From an uncultured Clostridia bacterium (GTDB lineage Bacteria; Bacillota; Clostridia; Oscillospirales; Acutalibacteraceae), in contig CAMJMQ010000010.1 of NCBI GenBank assembly GCA_946407065.1, positions 1 through 64,000 of the forward strand: a DNA stretch of 64,000 nucleotides, written 5' to 3'. The stretch's first letter is position 1, and each line of letters starts with the position of its first letter. This document shows positions 36,635 to 46,791 of this stretch, in pieces. The position numbers were made by a program, and so were the translations under genes. The notes beneath the pieces are model-generated. The model was not told the DNA's origin and did not search any database. It saw only the letters and a list, made by a program, of their open reading frames with translations.

Positions 36635-38284
36635 ATGCACTGGATTCATAACACTGTGATTTACAATATTTATCCGTTCGGCTTCTGCGGAGCGCCGAAG
36701 GACAATGATTTTCAATTGAATTACAGACTGGATAAGATCTATGACTTTATCCCCCATTTTAAGAAGATGGGCGTCAACTGCATTTTGTTCAACCCGGTAT
36801 TCGAGAGCACCCGCCACGGCTATGACACGATCGATTACCGAAAGATCGACAGCCGTCTGGGCGATAACGCGAGCTTCAAAAAGATCTGCGATACCCTGCA
36901 CCAAAACGGGATCCGCGTGATCTTGGACGGCGTATTCAACCATGTCGGACGTGATTTCTTCGCCTTCAAGGATATTCAGGAAAAGGGCATGGGCTCACCC
37001 TATACCTCGTGGTTCCAGAATATCCGATTTGATCAGCAGAGCCCCTACGGCGATCATTTCAGCTATGAGGGCTGGGCGGGATTCTATGATCTGGTCAAGC
37101 TGAATCTGAACAACGAGGAGGTTTTGAACTACCTCTTTGAAGCGGTTCGCTACTGGATCGATGAATTCGATATCGACGGTTTGCGTCTGGACGCCGCTAA
37201 CGTCATGGATGTGAACTTCTTCAAGCGTCTGCGCGGTGTTACCAAAGAGAAAAAGCCCGATTTCTGGATGTTCGGTGAGATCGTCGGCGGCGATTACAAC
37301 CGTCTGGCAAATGCGGAAACGCTTGATTCCGTCACCAATTACGAGATCTACAAGGGTCTTTTCTCCTGTCACAACGACCGTAACTATTTTGAATTCGCTC
37401 ATTCCGTCGATCGTCAGGTCGGCGACTGGGGTATGTACAAGAACATCTACATGTACAACTTCGCGGATAATCACGATGTGACAAGACTTTCGAGCATCAT
37501 CCGTGATAAAGCGTTGCAGAAGAATGTTTACACCATGCTGTACGCGATGCCGGGCGTGCCCTCGATCTACTACGGCAGTGAGTTCGGTATGGAGGGCAAA
37601 AAGCAGCCCCATTCCGATGACGACCTGAGAAGAGAGCTGAATCTGAACGCGCTGGAGAATCCCGATTACGCGCTGTTCGAGCACATTTGCAAACTCGGTA
37701 AGATCAGACACAGTTTGGAAGCGCTGCAATACGGCAAGTATAAGAATGAACAGATCCAGCTTGAGCACATGTGCTTTTCGATGAAGACCGACAATCAGAA
37801 GGTCTATATCATGCTCAATCAGAGCAACGAACCGCGCAACATCGGCGTTAACACGGATTTCAACGGCGTTCTGACCGATGTGCTCAACGGCAATCAGCAA
37901 TATCCATGCAACGGCTGGTGCGAGATCACCGTTCCGCCGATGAGCTCCATGATCCTTGTCGCGAACGACGGCTCTTTTATGATCGACTTTGCGGATAACG
38001 AGGGCAATGTACCGATCCCCTCCCCCGAAAGCACATCTGCTCCCGTCGAGGAGAAAGAGCCCGAATTAGTCCCCGAGGAGATCGTAAAAGGTCGATACAG
38101 ACATTTCAAAGGTAACGAATACGAGGTGATCGACTTCGCCAAGGACAGTGAGACGACCGAACCGATGGTCATCTACCGCGCGCTGTACGGCGAGCACGAC
38201 CTGTGGGTACGTCCGTACAAGATGTTCCAAGAGATCATCGAACGCGACGGTAAAAAGATGAGGAGATTTGAGAAAATCGATTGA
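36635..38284 (+). CDS. Cytoplasmic GH13 alpha-glucan hydrolase fused to DUF1653
   Basis: 549 aa, no signal peptide. Residues 1 to about 390 form a GH13 barrel with all catalytic positions: nucleophile D186 (GLRLDAAN), acid E215 (MFGEIVG) and D281 (FADNHD). The short form suggests a maltodextrin or cyclodextrin hydrolase or oligo-glucosidase acting on imported maltodextrins. A beta-sandwich and a Pro/Glu/Ser linker (about 445-480) lead to residues 486-549, which match the small DUF1653 domain (GRYRHFKGNEYEVI...WVRPYKMF). GGAGG lies 8 nt before the ATG; an ATG 4 nt upstream is out of frame. It probably uses products of the secreted pullulanases (inference). Confidence 0.85.
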   Translation: MHWIHNTVIYNIYPFGFCGAPKDNDFQLNYRLDKIYDFIPHFKKMGVNCILFNPVFESTRHGYDTIDYRKIDSRLGDNASFKKICDTLHQNGIRVILDGVFNHVGRDFFAFKDIQEKGMGSPYTSWFQNIRFDQQSPYGDHFSYEGWAGFYDLVKLNLNNEEVLNYLFEAVRYWIDEFDIDGLRLDAANVMDVNFFKRLRGVTKEKKPDFWMFGEIVGGDYNRLANAETLDSVTNYEIYKGLFSCHNDRNYFEFAHSVDRQVGDWGMYKNIYMYNFADNHDVTRLSSIIRDKALQKNVYTMLYAMPGVPSIYYGSEFGMEGKKQPHSDDDLRRELNLNALENPDYALFEHICKLGKIRHSLEALQYGKYKNEQIQLEHMCFSMKTDNQKVYIMLNQSNEPRNIGVNTDFNGVLTDVLNGNQQYPCNGWCEITVPPMSSMILVANDGSFMIDFADNEGNVPIPSPESTSAPVEEKEPELVPEEIVKGRYRHFKGNEYEVIDFAKDSETTEPMVIYRALYGEHDLWVRPYKMFQEIIERDGKKMRRFEKID

Positions 38285-38320
38285 TCGCTATTGAATATAA
38301 ACAATTCAAAAATATGACGA

Positions 38321-38353
38321 AAGGCTGTCACATTCCGAACATGTGGCAGCCTT
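38321..38353 (+). terminator. Terminator after GH13 gene
   Basis: A 13-nt stem, AAGGCTGTCACAT paired with ATGTGGCAGCCTT, followed by ATTCTTT. It lies between convergent genes. Confidence 0.75.
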
Positions 38354-38362
38354 ATTCTTTGG

Positions 38363-38839
38363 TTATTGATTCAGTTCTTCGTGATTCTTTTCAAGATTCT
38401 TCTTAGCGCGCTCCGCTTCTTTTTCGATGTACTTCTGATCATTGTCGATCTGCTTACCGTAGACGACGAATCGCGTGTACAGGAACTCCGTGACGAGATT
38501 TAACAGCATGCTGAGGATCTCGACCAGATAATTGTTCCAGCCCAAAGTTTCCACCAGATAATTACCGCCGATCGTAGACAGCGGTGTGAAGATGCAATAG
38601 TAGAGAAAGACCTTGAGCATCGCCACCGGAACATTAGCCGCGGAATGGAAAGTGAATTTACGGTTGATCGTAAAGTTATACAGCACCGATAACACCAACG
38701 AGATCAGGTAACACGGCCAGTAACTGAACCCCGAGAACTCGGTGAGCAGCGTAAAGGAAACGATCTGGATAATGCCCGCTGACGCGGAGAACAGCACAAA
38801 TTTGATCGTACGGATTATTTCTTTCTTTTTGTTATTCAT
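38363..38839 (-). CDS. GtrA family membrane protein
   Basis: 158-aa protein with four transmembrane helices of the GtrA type (FVLFSASAGIIQIVSFTLL; NFTINRKFTFHSA; C-terminal RFVVYGKQ) and a charged tail. GtrA-like proteins are thought to flip polyprenyl-linked sugars for envelope glycosylation. GAGG lies before the ATG at 38839. It neighbours the LCP ligase gene and faces the YfhO/GT2/LicD operon, which fits an envelope glycopolymer pathway. Confidence 0.82.
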   Translation of the reverse strand: MNNKKKEIIRTIKFVLFSASAGIIQIVSFTLLTEFSGFSYWPCYLISLVLSVLYNFTINRKFTFHSAANVPVAMLKVFLYYCIFTPLSTIGGNYLVETLGWNNYLVEILSMLLNLVTEFLYTRFVVYGKQIDNDQKYIEKEAERAKKNLEKNHEELNQ

Positions 38840-38870
38840 AAAAAACCTCGTTAATCCATCACATATTAAA

Positions 38871-38898
38871 TCGCGGAAACCGAAGTGGGTTTCCGCGA
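38871..38898 (-). terminator. Hairpin after LCP gene
   Basis: TCGCGGAAACC/GGTTTCCGCGA stem between the LCP and gtrA genes. It has only a weak T-rich flank, so termination may be partial. Confidence 0.5.
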
Positions 38899-38907
38899 TA
38901 ATCATTC

Positions 38908-40131
38908 TTATTGAGTAACCGAATTAGCGTTCGACGCGGTGGTCGCCGCAGCGGAAGAAGATGAGGAAGATCCGCCGGATACCGAATCCTCGTAAATGAA
39001 CTTCGCAACATCGCTACGAACACCGTCCCAATCGTGGATCGCGATAACGCTCTGTCCGTCAGGCGTCGTGCCATAGCCCCATTTACCCTGAGTCGGCAGA
39101 GACAGCTCTTCCATGTCGTATTTGATATACGTCATCATGTTGGATACAAGGAAGGTGATATCACCCTTCTTCAGATTGGTGGTGACCAGAGGTCCGATCT
39201 TGTTCGCGACAGAAACCAGTTCAGTCAAAGAGGCCTTCTCACGCAGACTCTTGATGATCGTCTGGATCAGGTTGCGCTGACGGGAGGTACGATCCCAGTC
39301 GTCACCGGAGAAGCTGTATTCGGGATTACCGCCCAGACTCTCCTCGCCGCGATCTCGTGCGTACCACAACGCCTGATAGCCGTCGAGATGTACCATCTGT
39401 TTCTCTTTGGTCTCATCATACTTCAGGAAAGAGGTGACATCTGTCTGACCGTTGACATCGATCTGCGCGTTGATATACTTGATCTCTTCCAAAGTCAGCT
39501 CGATATCGACGCCGCCGAGTGCTTCGATAACCTGTCTGAAGGAAGAGAAGTCGACCGTCGCGTACTTATCGACCTTGATACCAAAGTTCGTTTCGATCGT
39601 ATCGATCGACAATCTCTCGCCGCCGAAAGTGAAAGCGGAGTTGATCTTGTTCTCACCGTGACCGGGGATGCTGACGTAGGTATCACGCTGGAAGGAAGTC
39701 AGCTTCAATTTCTTGTGAACATTATCGATCGAGAGAAGGATCGTGGTATCGCTGCGTCCGTGATCCTCTTCGGTGGCAGGAGAATCCTGACCGAAAAGCA
39801 GGATGTTCAAAACGTTATCACTCGAAAGCAGCGTATTGCCGCCGTTAGCGACAGAAACCGTGGTTTCGGTGGTAACAGTGGTAGCGGCAGGAGCTTCGGC
39901 GGGTTCTAATTCTTTGAAGTGCATCGAATCCAGAACCTTGTAGTAATAAACCAAACCGGAACCGACCAAAAGCATGATCAGGGACAGTACCAGAACAAAG
40001 ATCCTGCGACCGAGACCCTTATTCTTTTTCGGTTTACGGGGAGATGACTCTCGCCGCTCTCTATCGTCGTATATCTTATTCATGTCGTCAGATGATGAAA
40101 TATCTACATAATCGTCATCATATCTAGCCAT
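38908..40131 (-). CDS. LytR-CpsA-Psr (LCP) family ligase
   Basis: 407-aa single-pass membrane protein with its catalytic domain outside. The N-terminus is charged, and one transmembrane helix lies at about residues 45-66 (GRRIFVLVLSLIMLLVGSGLVYYY). The LCP domain has GRSDTTILLSI, KLTSFQRDTYVSIPGHGENKINSAF and YARDRGEE. LCP enzymes attach teichoic acids or other glycopolymers to peptidoglycan. The last 30 residues are Ser/Ala/Thr-rich. It lies beside gtrA and the divergent yfhO operon. Confidence 0.9.
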   Translation of the reverse strand: MARYDDDYVDISSSDDMNKIYDDRERRESSPRKPKKNKGLGRRIFVLVLSLIMLLVGSGLVYYYKVLDSMHFKELEPAEAPAATTVTTETTVSVANGGNTLLSSDNVLNILLFGQDSPATEEDHGRSDTTILLSIDNVHKKLKLTSFQRDTYVSIPGHGENKINSAFTFGGERLSIDTIETNFGIKVDKYATVDFSSFRQVIEALGGVDIELTLEEIKYINAQIDVNGQTDVTSFLKYDETKEKQMVHLDGYQALWYARDRGEESLGGNPEYSFSGDDWDRTSRQRNLIQTIIKSLREKASLTELVSVANKIGPLVTTNLKKGDITFLVSNMMTYIKYDMEELSLPTQGKWGYGTTPDGQSVIAIHDWDGVRSDVAKFIYEDSVSGGSSSSSSAAATTASNANSVTQ

Positions 40132-40321
40132 ATAAGATACCGCCTTTCGTCATATAATCTATGTAAGCGGACATACTCTTACATTTTAAATCATTCTTAT
40201 ATTATACTCAAAAAGAATTATTTAATTTTCTATAAAAGAATATATGTCGAAATTCATACTTTTTTTACAAGTTATGGGAGATATTAGCACATTAGGATAG
40301 GAACATGTACTAAATCCGGGA

Positions 40322-40894
40322 TCATCCAAGCTCATCCAGCGTCAGATAATACGCCGGGATGCACTCCTCCATAAAGATCTTCAAGGCAGGGAGCTCCATC
40401 TTTTCGATCGCCGATTCAGTCGCTTCCTTCGCTTTTTGAAACTCATTATTCCCCATGCGGACTTCTTCGATACATTTGATCAGCGCGGAAAGTTTATCCG
40501 CCGCCTTGACATAACGTTCCAAAACGGCGTCCTCATTGGAGATCACAGGGCGATAGATCGCCTGCAGATCGTCGGGCAGCATGTGAATCAATCGTTCCTC
40601 CGCGACCCTTTCGACCGTTTTATACGCGTTCTTGATCTCGGGGTTATAATACTTGATCGGGGTGGGCATATCGCCGGTGATGATCTCGCTCGCGTCGTGG
40701 AACATGGCGATCACAGCGGCTTTATTCGCATCAAGATCCTCATGCAGACGAGTGTTGGCGATCGTGACCAACGCGTGAGCAAGGATGGCGGTTTCCAGAC
40801 TGTGCTCGGAAATATTCTCGGTTTTTGTGTTATTCATCAACCCCCAGCGGTCGATATATTTCATCCGTGAGATCATAGCGAAAAAACGATTCAT
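40322..40894 (-). CDS. yfbR: 5'-deoxynucleotidase YfbR-type HD hydrolase
   Basis: 190-aa HD-domain phosphohydrolase that dephosphorylates deoxyribonucleoside 5'-monophosphates. The metal residues are in SEHSLETAILAH (His) and MFHDASEIITGDMPTPIKY (His-Asp), with a further Asp in VKAADKLSAL. Length and motifs match YfbR. AGGAG precedes the ATG. Confidence 0.88.
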   Translation of the reverse strand: MNRFFAMISRMKYIDRWGLMNNTKTENISEHSLETAILAHALVTIANTRLHEDLDANKAAVIAMFHDASEIITGDMPTPIKYYNPEIKNAYKTVERVAEERLIHMLPDDLQAIYRPVISNEDAVLERYVKAADKLSALIKCIEEVRMGNNEFQKAKEATESAIEKMELPALKIFMEECIPAYYLTLDELG

Positions 40895-40955
40895 TGACTG
40901 AACTCCTTTTATTTGACAAAAACTAAAAATTTTTAGTGCATTTTATCAGATTGTG

Positions 40956-40964
40956 TGTTATAAT
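40956..40964 (+). promoter_or_regulatory. Extended -10 promoter of the yfhO operon
   Basis: TG-T-TATAAT extended -10 element with no good -35 at the right distance. A TTGACA and a palindrome (ACTAAAAATTTTTAGT) lie 23-45 nt upstream and may bind a regulator. The rest of 40965-41050 shows nothing specific. Confidence 0.4.
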
Positions 40965-41063
40965 ATATAAGTTGAGGTGTGTAATTCTGCTGTGTACCCT
41001 TTACTAAGAGCATTTTAACACATTTTTTCATGCACGTAAAGACTTTTCACAGGAGGACGAAAA

Positions 41064-43559
41064 ATGGTTCTGAATCGTATTGATCGCGATAAAAAACCAT
41101 ATGCGTTGTTTGCTTTTTTATGGGCATTCCTCCTTTCTGTGATCCTTGTTGTTCCCGTCATGATCTATGATCAGGGATACTTTTTATACTACGGCGACTT
41201 TAACGTACAGCAGATCCCGTTTTATCAGCTGGCGCATGATTCGATCCGAAACGGTGAGATGGGATGGAGCCATCTGACCGATCTGGGCGCCAATTTCATC
41301 GGCAGCTACAGCTTCTATGTGCTGGGGTCTCCTTTTTTCTGGCTGACCGTTCTGCTTCCCTCCGCATGGGTGCCCTTCTGTATCGGCCCTCTGCTGATGC
41401 TGAAGCTGGGCTTTGCGTCACTGTCCGCCTATATTTACATACGCAGATATGTACGGCATAAGAAATATGCTGTGATCGGCGGCGTGCTCTACGCGTTTTC
41501 CGGTTTTTCCGTCTACAATATATTTTTCTTTCATTTTCATGAAGCGATCATCATCTTTCCGCTCCTGTTGGCAGCGTTGGATGAGTTCCACGCGACCAAA
41601 CGAAAGGGCGTCGTCGCGCTTGCGGTATTCGCCGCCGCTACGGTGAACTATTACTTTTTCTTCGGGCAGGTCGTCTTTGTCATTATCTATTATATCGTCA
41701 AGCTGATCTCGAGATCCTATCGCTTTCATATTCGGGATTTCTTCGCACTCGCGTTTGAATGTATCGCGGGCTTCGCGATGTCGATGATACTGCTCCTGCC
41801 GTCGATCACCGCCATCACAAGTAACTATCGTGTATCGGAGTTTTTGTACGGCTGGGATGCGGTCGTGTATTCAAAGGCACAAAGATACGTCCAAATACTG
41901 GTCAGCATGTTCTTCCCCGGTGACGTACCGGCAAAAAACAACTTTACTCCGTCAGCGGGAGCGAAGTGGTCCTCCGTCGCCGCATATATCCCGATGTTCT
42001 CCATGACCTTTGTGATCGCGTATCTGCGGCTTAAGAAGCGCGGCTTCTTCCGCAGGATGATCATCATTCTGCTGATCATGGCATGCATCCCGATCCTCAA
42101 CAGCGCCTTCCAATGCCTGAACAACAATTATTATGCGCGATGGTTCTATATGCTGACGCTGTTGATGATTCTGGTCACGGTTCAGTCACTTGACAGCTTC
42201 AACATATTTGAATTCAAACGCGGCTTCTATCCGACCCTTATCATCACACTTTCCATAACGGCTTTGATCGGATTGATGCCGGATGAAACGGACAAGCCGA
42301 TCAAATCCTTTGAGCTCGGTATCGCGGAATCGCCTAAGCGCTTCTGGGTGTTCGTCATCGCGACGCTATGCGGTCTGGCGTTAACGCTGCTGATCGCTTT
42401 CTGCTACAAAAAGAAACGTAAATGGTTTTTCCGCGTCACCGTCATCTCGCTGAGCCTGTTCGTCGCGACATACAGCACGATGTATATGTGGTCGGCTCGC
42501 GGTTATGCGGATCGTGACGATGAATTCATGATCAACTACGCGCTGAACAGCGGTAAGGATATCACGATCGACGATATCAAAGAGGTACGTTCCGACTTCT
42601 ATAAAACCTCCGATAATATGGGAATGTTCTGGCAGGTGCCTAATATACAGGCGTTCCACAGTATCGTTCCGGGGTCGTTGATGAATTTCTATAACAATGT
42701 CGGCGTACAACGCGACGTCGGCTCCCGACCTTCAACAGATTATTACGGACTGCGAGGATTATTGTCGGTGAAATATCTGTTTGAAGAGGATGACCCGGAC
42801 GCCGCCTCCGCGGAATATTTCACGCATATGCCCGGTTATCGTTATCTGAGAACCGAAAACGGCTTTGACGCCTATGAAAATGAGTATTATGTCCCGATGG
42901 GATTCACCTATGATCGGTTCATCACCAAAGAGGAATACGAAGATTTGAGCAAGGACGTCAGGCATTTGGCGTTATTGAAAGCAATGGTGCTGACGCAGGA
43001 TCAGATGAAGCAATACGCGGATATCACCGGCTATACCGACGGGATGTATCTCAACCTCAACTTCTCGCACGATCCCAACAAGTCACAAGATATCCATTAT
43101 CCCAAATACGAAGGATTTGAGAGCATCACCGGAGATTTTGTTTACAGTGAGCAAAGCTATTTTGCGGATACAGAAAAGCTCAAAAAGCACTCCTGTAACT
43201 CGTTCACTTATACTAAAGAGGGCTTTGAAGCGCAGTTTGACAATCAAGGAAACGATAATCTTTTGTTCTTCAGTATACCGTATGACAAGGGATGGAGCGC
43301 ATACGTCAACGGTGAAAAGACCGATGTAGAAGAAGTCAATACCGGTTTGATGGCGGTACGCGTACCGGGACACCAAACCAGTGACATCCGTTTTGTCTAT
43401 CACACGCCTTTGTTAAAAGAAGGCTGTATCATATCCAGCGCGGCGGTCGTCGCGCTGGCGATCTACCTGATTATCTTCAAGGGTTTTCGCGCTAAGCGAG
43501 AATACCGCAGAACATACAGAAAAAAACAGAACACCAGGAAAATGAGGAGGAAGTTATGA
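41064..43559 (+). CDS. YfhO family membrane protein
   Basis: 831-aa polytopic membrane protein with about 12-13 hydrophobic segments in the first 480 residues and an extracellular C-terminal domain closing with a last helix and a basic tail. The YfhO family is GT-C-like (N-terminal YYGDFNVQQIPFY acidic loop). In Gram-positives it decorates lipoteichoic or wall polymers with sugars. AGGAGG precedes the ATG. It is the first gene of a tight operon with pepV, DUF975, GT2 and licD. Confidence 0.85.
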   Translation: MVLNRIDRDKKPYALFAFLWAFLLSVILVVPVMIYDQGYFLYYGDFNVQQIPFYQLAHDSIRNGEMGWSHLTDLGANFIGSYSFYVLGSPFFWLTVLLPSAWVPFCIGPLLMLKLGFASLSAYIYIRRYVRHKKYAVIGGVLYAFSGFSVYNIFFFHFHEAIIIFPLLLAALDEFHATKRKGVVALAVFAAATVNYYFFFGQVVFVIIYYIVKLISRSYRFHIRDFFALAFECIAGFAMSMILLLPSITAITSNYRVSEFLYGWDAVVYSKAQRYVQILVSMFFPGDVPAKNNFTPSAGAKWSSVAAYIPMFSMTFVIAYLRLKKRGFFRRMIIILLIMACIPILNSAFQCLNNNYYARWFYMLTLLMILVTVQSLDSFNIFEFKRGFYPTLIITLSITALIGLMPDETDKPIKSFELGIAESPKRFWVFVIATLCGLALTLLIAFCYKKKRKWFFRVTVISLSLFVATYSTMYMWSARGYADRDDEFMINYALNSGKDITIDDIKEVRSDFYKTSDNMGMFWQVPNIQAFHSIVPGSLMNFYNNVGVQRDVGSRPSTDYYGLRGLLSVKYLFEEDDPDAASAEYFTHMPGYRYLRTENGFDAYENEYYVPMGFTYDRFITKEEYEDLSKDVRHLALLKAMVLTQDQMKQYADITGYTDGMYLNLNFSHDPNKSQDIHYPKYEGFESITGDFVYSEQSYFADTEKLKKHSCNSFTYTKEGFEAQFDNQGNDNLLFFSIPYDKGWSAYVNGEKTDVEEVNTGLMAVRVPGHQTSDIRFVYHTPLLKEGCIISSAAVVALAIYLIIFKGFRAKREYRRTYRKKQNTRKMRRKL

Positions 43560-44917
43560 GTTTCGGCGAAAAAATACTCGATTACAAAGAGGCGATCATC
43601 ACCGATTTGGCGGAACTGATCGCCATCAAATCCGTTACCGGTATCCAGGACGGATGCAAAGAAGCGCTGGATTGGATGATGAAAAAGGCGATCAGCTTCG
43701 GTCTGAAAGCGGAAAGCATCGAGAACGAGGCGGGTCACGTTGAATTGGGTGAGGGCGGCAAGCTCTGCGGCATACTGGCGCATCTGGACGTCGTCCCCGA
43801 GGGCAACAACTGGGACTCCCTGCCGTTTGAGCTGTCGATCGGCGACAACGGATATATGTACGGTCGCGGCGTGACCGACGATAAAGGCGCCGCGCTGATC
43901 AACCTTTATTGTCTGAAGGCACTCAAGGACAACGGCGTCGTCGGCAAGAACACCCTGCGCGCCATCTTCGGCACCAGTGAAGAACGCGGCATGACCGATA
44001 TGGACAAATACTTTGAGTATGAGCCGATGCCGGATCTTTCTTTCACCCCTGATTCGGAATATGGTATTTGTGTCGGTGAAAAGGGTATTTTACAATTAGA
44101 GCTGTACGCGGATACCCATGACGGTACCACGCTGACACAGTTCCACTCCGGCAAGGCGACCAACGCGGTGCCCGATACCGCCTACGCGCTGCTTGACTGT
44201 ACCGAGAACGAGGATCATCAGCTGGCGCGGCTCGCCGACGCAAAGAAGGGCTCGTTTGAGTTTTATTATACCATCGACGGCATGATGGTACTCTCGCGCG
44301 GTAAAGCGGCTCATGCCGCGAACCCTGATGAAGGCTTGAATGCCGCTACGGCGCTGGTCGATCTGCTGACCTCCAACTTCGCACTGCCCACCATGGGCTC
44401 TCTCCCCTCCTTTATCAGCCATTATATCGGCGTCGACACCGACGGTGTGATGCTGGGCATCAAGATGAGAGATAAGGAATCCGGTCCGCTGACGGTCAAC
44501 GTCGGCACCATCCATATCGACGAGGGTTATTCCACCTGTACGCTGGATATCCGTTATCCGGTGACCGCGGACGGTGAAAAGATCCTCGAAAAGATCACCC
44601 GTCAGGCAAACAAAGAAGGGATCCACGTCAAGGTGCTGTCGCATCTGGAGCCGCTGTATCTCAGCAAAGATTCCGACATTGTCCGCATCCTCTCCGATTC
44701 CTACGAGGCTGTCATGGGCGAAAAGCCAAAGCTCTATACGACCGGCGGCGGTACCTATGCGCGTAAGCTCGGCGGCAAGGGCGTCGCGTTCGGCCCGGTA
44801 TTCGAGGGAGAAATCAGCAACATTCATAACGCAAACGAGTGTATCAATGTTGAAAAGTTTTTCCAACATGCGCAGATCTGTCTGGAGAGCATGTATAATC
44901 TTTACACTAAGGGATGA
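43556..44917 (+). CDS. pepV: Dipeptidase PepV (M20 family)
   Basis: 453-aa M20 metallopeptidase. Metal-binding residues appear in LAHLDVVPEG (His), YGRGVTDDKGA (Asp), GTSEERGM (Glu-Glu) and FTPDSEYGI (Asp), with the C-terminal His in ISNIHNANE. It cleaves dipeptides, including some D-residue peptides. The start overlaps the yfhO stop (ATGA) behind GGAGG, so it is translationally coupled. Confidence 0.92.
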   Translation: MSFGEKILDYKEAIITDLAELIAIKSVTGIQDGCKEALDWMMKKAISFGLKAESIENEAGHVELGEGGKLCGILAHLDVVPEGNNWDSLPFELSIGDNGYMYGRGVTDDKGAALINLYCLKALKDNGVVGKNTLRAIFGTSEERGMTDMDKYFEYEPMPDLSFTPDSEYGICVGEKGILQLELYADTHDGTTLTQFHSGKATNAVPDTAYALLDCTENEDHQLARLADAKKGSFEFYYTIDGMMVLSRGKAAHAANPDEGLNAATALVDLLTSNFALPTMGSLPSFISHYIGVDTDGVMLGIKMRDKESGPLTVNVGTIHIDEGYSTCTLDIRYPVTADGEKILEKITRQANKEGIHVKVLSHLEPLYLSKDSDIVRILSDSYEAVMGEKPKLYTTGGGTYARKLGGKGVAFGPVFEGEISNIHNANECINVEKFFQHAQICLESMYNLYTKG

Positions 44918-44923
44918 TCAATA

Positions 44924-45697
44924 ATGTCTGCTGAATCAATCATCAAATCACAGGCACGCGGGATCTTAAAACAGAATTATGTCAAAGCGATTATGGCGCT
45001 TTTGATCATCTGTATACCGTACACCATCAACGACGGTACGACAACGATCATCTCCTGTCTGGTGCCTCGATTTGTCACGGATGAAACGACAAGCATGTTT
45101 TTGGTCTATTCGATCGGTTATCCGGTAGAGGTGATCATGGCGTTTCTGTTTTCTCCGATCATCAACGGTTATATCCGCGCCTTTTACAAAGCAGCGTATA
45201 CGGAAACGATCGACCTAAAGGACGTATTCTTTTACTTTGGGAGCGGTCGGTATCTCAACGCCCTCGGACTGAACATTCGCTTTATCCTGCGGATGCTCCT
45301 GCCGGTGTTGATCCTTTACTCTCCGCTGATCGCCTATGTCATCATCGGCTCCTCATATGCGCCGGAGTTTACCGAAACCGTTATCTACTATGACTTCTAC
45401 TTTATTCTCGCGGTATTATCCACGATCACGACGATATTGTATTCACTGCGCTACTTCACGGTATTCACTGTCAGTGCCGATAACCCGGACTTTTCACCGA
45501 AGCAGGTATTTCAATACAACAAATATATCATGAAGCACAGAACCGGCAGCGCGGCAAAGCTGATCTTCAGCTTTACGCCGTGGATCCTGCTGTGTCTGTT
45601 GATTCTGCCTATGCTGTATGTCATCCCTTATATGACGCAGTCGCTGTGTATCAGCGCCAAATGGATGACGAAGGCGGCGTTGGAGGAGAACGAATAA
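44924..45697 (+). CDS. DUF975 family membrane protein
   Basis: 257-aa protein with about six hydrophobic helices and the DUF975 N-terminal block (IIKSQARGILKQNYVKAIMALLI). Function unknown. It starts 6 nt after pepV, and its TAA shares a base with the next ATG, so it belongs to the envelope operon. Confidence 0.78.
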   Translation: MSAESIIKSQARGILKQNYVKAIMALLIICIPYTINDGTTTIISCLVPRFVTDETTSMFLVYSIGYPVEVIMAFLFSPIINGYIRAFYKAAYTETIDLKDVFFYFGSGRYLNALGLNIRFILRMLLPVLILYSPLIAYVIIGSSYAPEFTETVIYYDFYFILAVLSTITTILYSLRYFTVFTVSADNPDFSPKQVFQYNKYIMKHRTGSAAKLIFSFTPWILLCLLILPMLYVIPYMTQSLCISAKWMTKAALEENE

Positions 45698-46791
45698 TGA
45701 GAGTTTCACTATGTACGATCGCGCGCAACGAAGAAGAAGCGCTGCAAGGTCTGCTCAGAGATTTTGAGGATCAGAACTATCCGCACAACAAGATCGAGGT
45801 CATCATGATCGATTCCAACTCTACCGATCATACCCATGATGTGATGGAGGAGTTCAAAAACACCGACAACGGTTTTTATGATGTAAAGATCTACAAAACC
45901 AACGGTAAAAATCAGGCGTGCGCCTGGAATGTCGCGATCGAACACGCGACGGGCGATATCATCATCCGTGTTGACGCGCACTCCAAGATCCCGCGTCAGT
46001 TCGTTTCCCGCAATGTATTCAACATCCAGGAGGGCGAGAATATCGTCGGCGGCGGTCGTCCCAATATCTGCGCCAACCCCAATCCGTGGACGAAGACCCT
46101 GCTGGCAGCGGAGGAAAGCCTGTTCGGATCCTCTGTCGCGGATTACCGCAGACCTGCCGCGCAAAAGGAGTATCATGACAGCCTGTTCCACGCGGCATAC
46201 AGACGCGAGGTATTCGCCGAGGTCGGCGGATTCAATGAGGATCTGGGGCGTACCGAGGACAACGAGCTGCATTACCGTATCCGCAAGGCGGGCTACAAGA
46301 TGTGCTGTTGTCCCGAGATCATCTCGTTTCAGCATACGAGAAGCACCTTTTCGAGGATGATCAAGCAGAAATACGGCAACGGATACTGGGTCGGACTGAC
46401 ACTGGGCGTGTGCCCCGGTTGTCTGAGCTACTTCCACTTTATCCCCTTTGTCTTTTTGCTGAGCATCATCGGTACATTATTATTATGGGCGATCCTGAAT
46501 CAGCCGGTATTCTTCGCGGTCATCATGGCGATGTACACGATGTTCAACTTTGTTAATACCGTCGGCGCGTTCGTTATCAAAAAATCCATCAATCCGCTGT
46601 TTTTGATCCTGCCGCTGCTCTTCCCTATTCTGCATATCAGCTACGGCATCGGAACGCTGGTCGGACTGATCAAGCTGCCGTTCTGGAAGCACAGTCTGGA
46701 CGGAAGCGCACAGAGAAGGATCGAAGAGATCAAAGAAGCGGTCAAGAACAATACCGTCATCTATGACGATGAACATGAAGAAGTATTATGA
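45697..46791 (+). CDS. Membrane-anchored family 2 glycosyltransferase
   Basis: 364-aa GT2 enzyme resembling ExoA-type transferases. The nucleotide-sugar fold begins MRVSLCTIARNEEEAL, with IDSNSTDHTHDVM, the metal-binding acidic motif in IIRVDAHSKIP, and GRTEDNELHYRIRKAGYK as acceptor/base motif. Two to three transmembrane segments close the protein. The ATG at 45697 overlaps the DUF975 stop; the open frame upstream is not used. It probably builds a surface glycan with YfhO and LicD. Confidence 0.88.
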   Translation: MRVSLCTIARNEEEALQGLLRDFEDQNYPHNKIEVIMIDSNSTDHTHDVMEEFKNTDNGFYDVKIYKTNGKNQACAWNVAIEHATGDIIIRVDAHSKIPRQFVSRNVFNIQEGENIVGGGRPNICANPNPWTKTLLAAEESLFGSSVADYRRPAAQKEYHDSLFHAAYRREVFAEVGGFNEDLGRTEDNELHYRIRKAGYKMCCCPEIISFQHTRSTFSRMIKQKYGNGYWVGLTLGVCPGCLSYFHFIPFVFLLSIIGTLLLWAILNQPVFFAVIMAMYTMFNFVNTVGAFVIKKSINPLFLILPLLFPILHISYGIGTLVGLIKLPFWKHSLDGSAQRRIEEIKEAVKNNTVIYDDEHEEVL

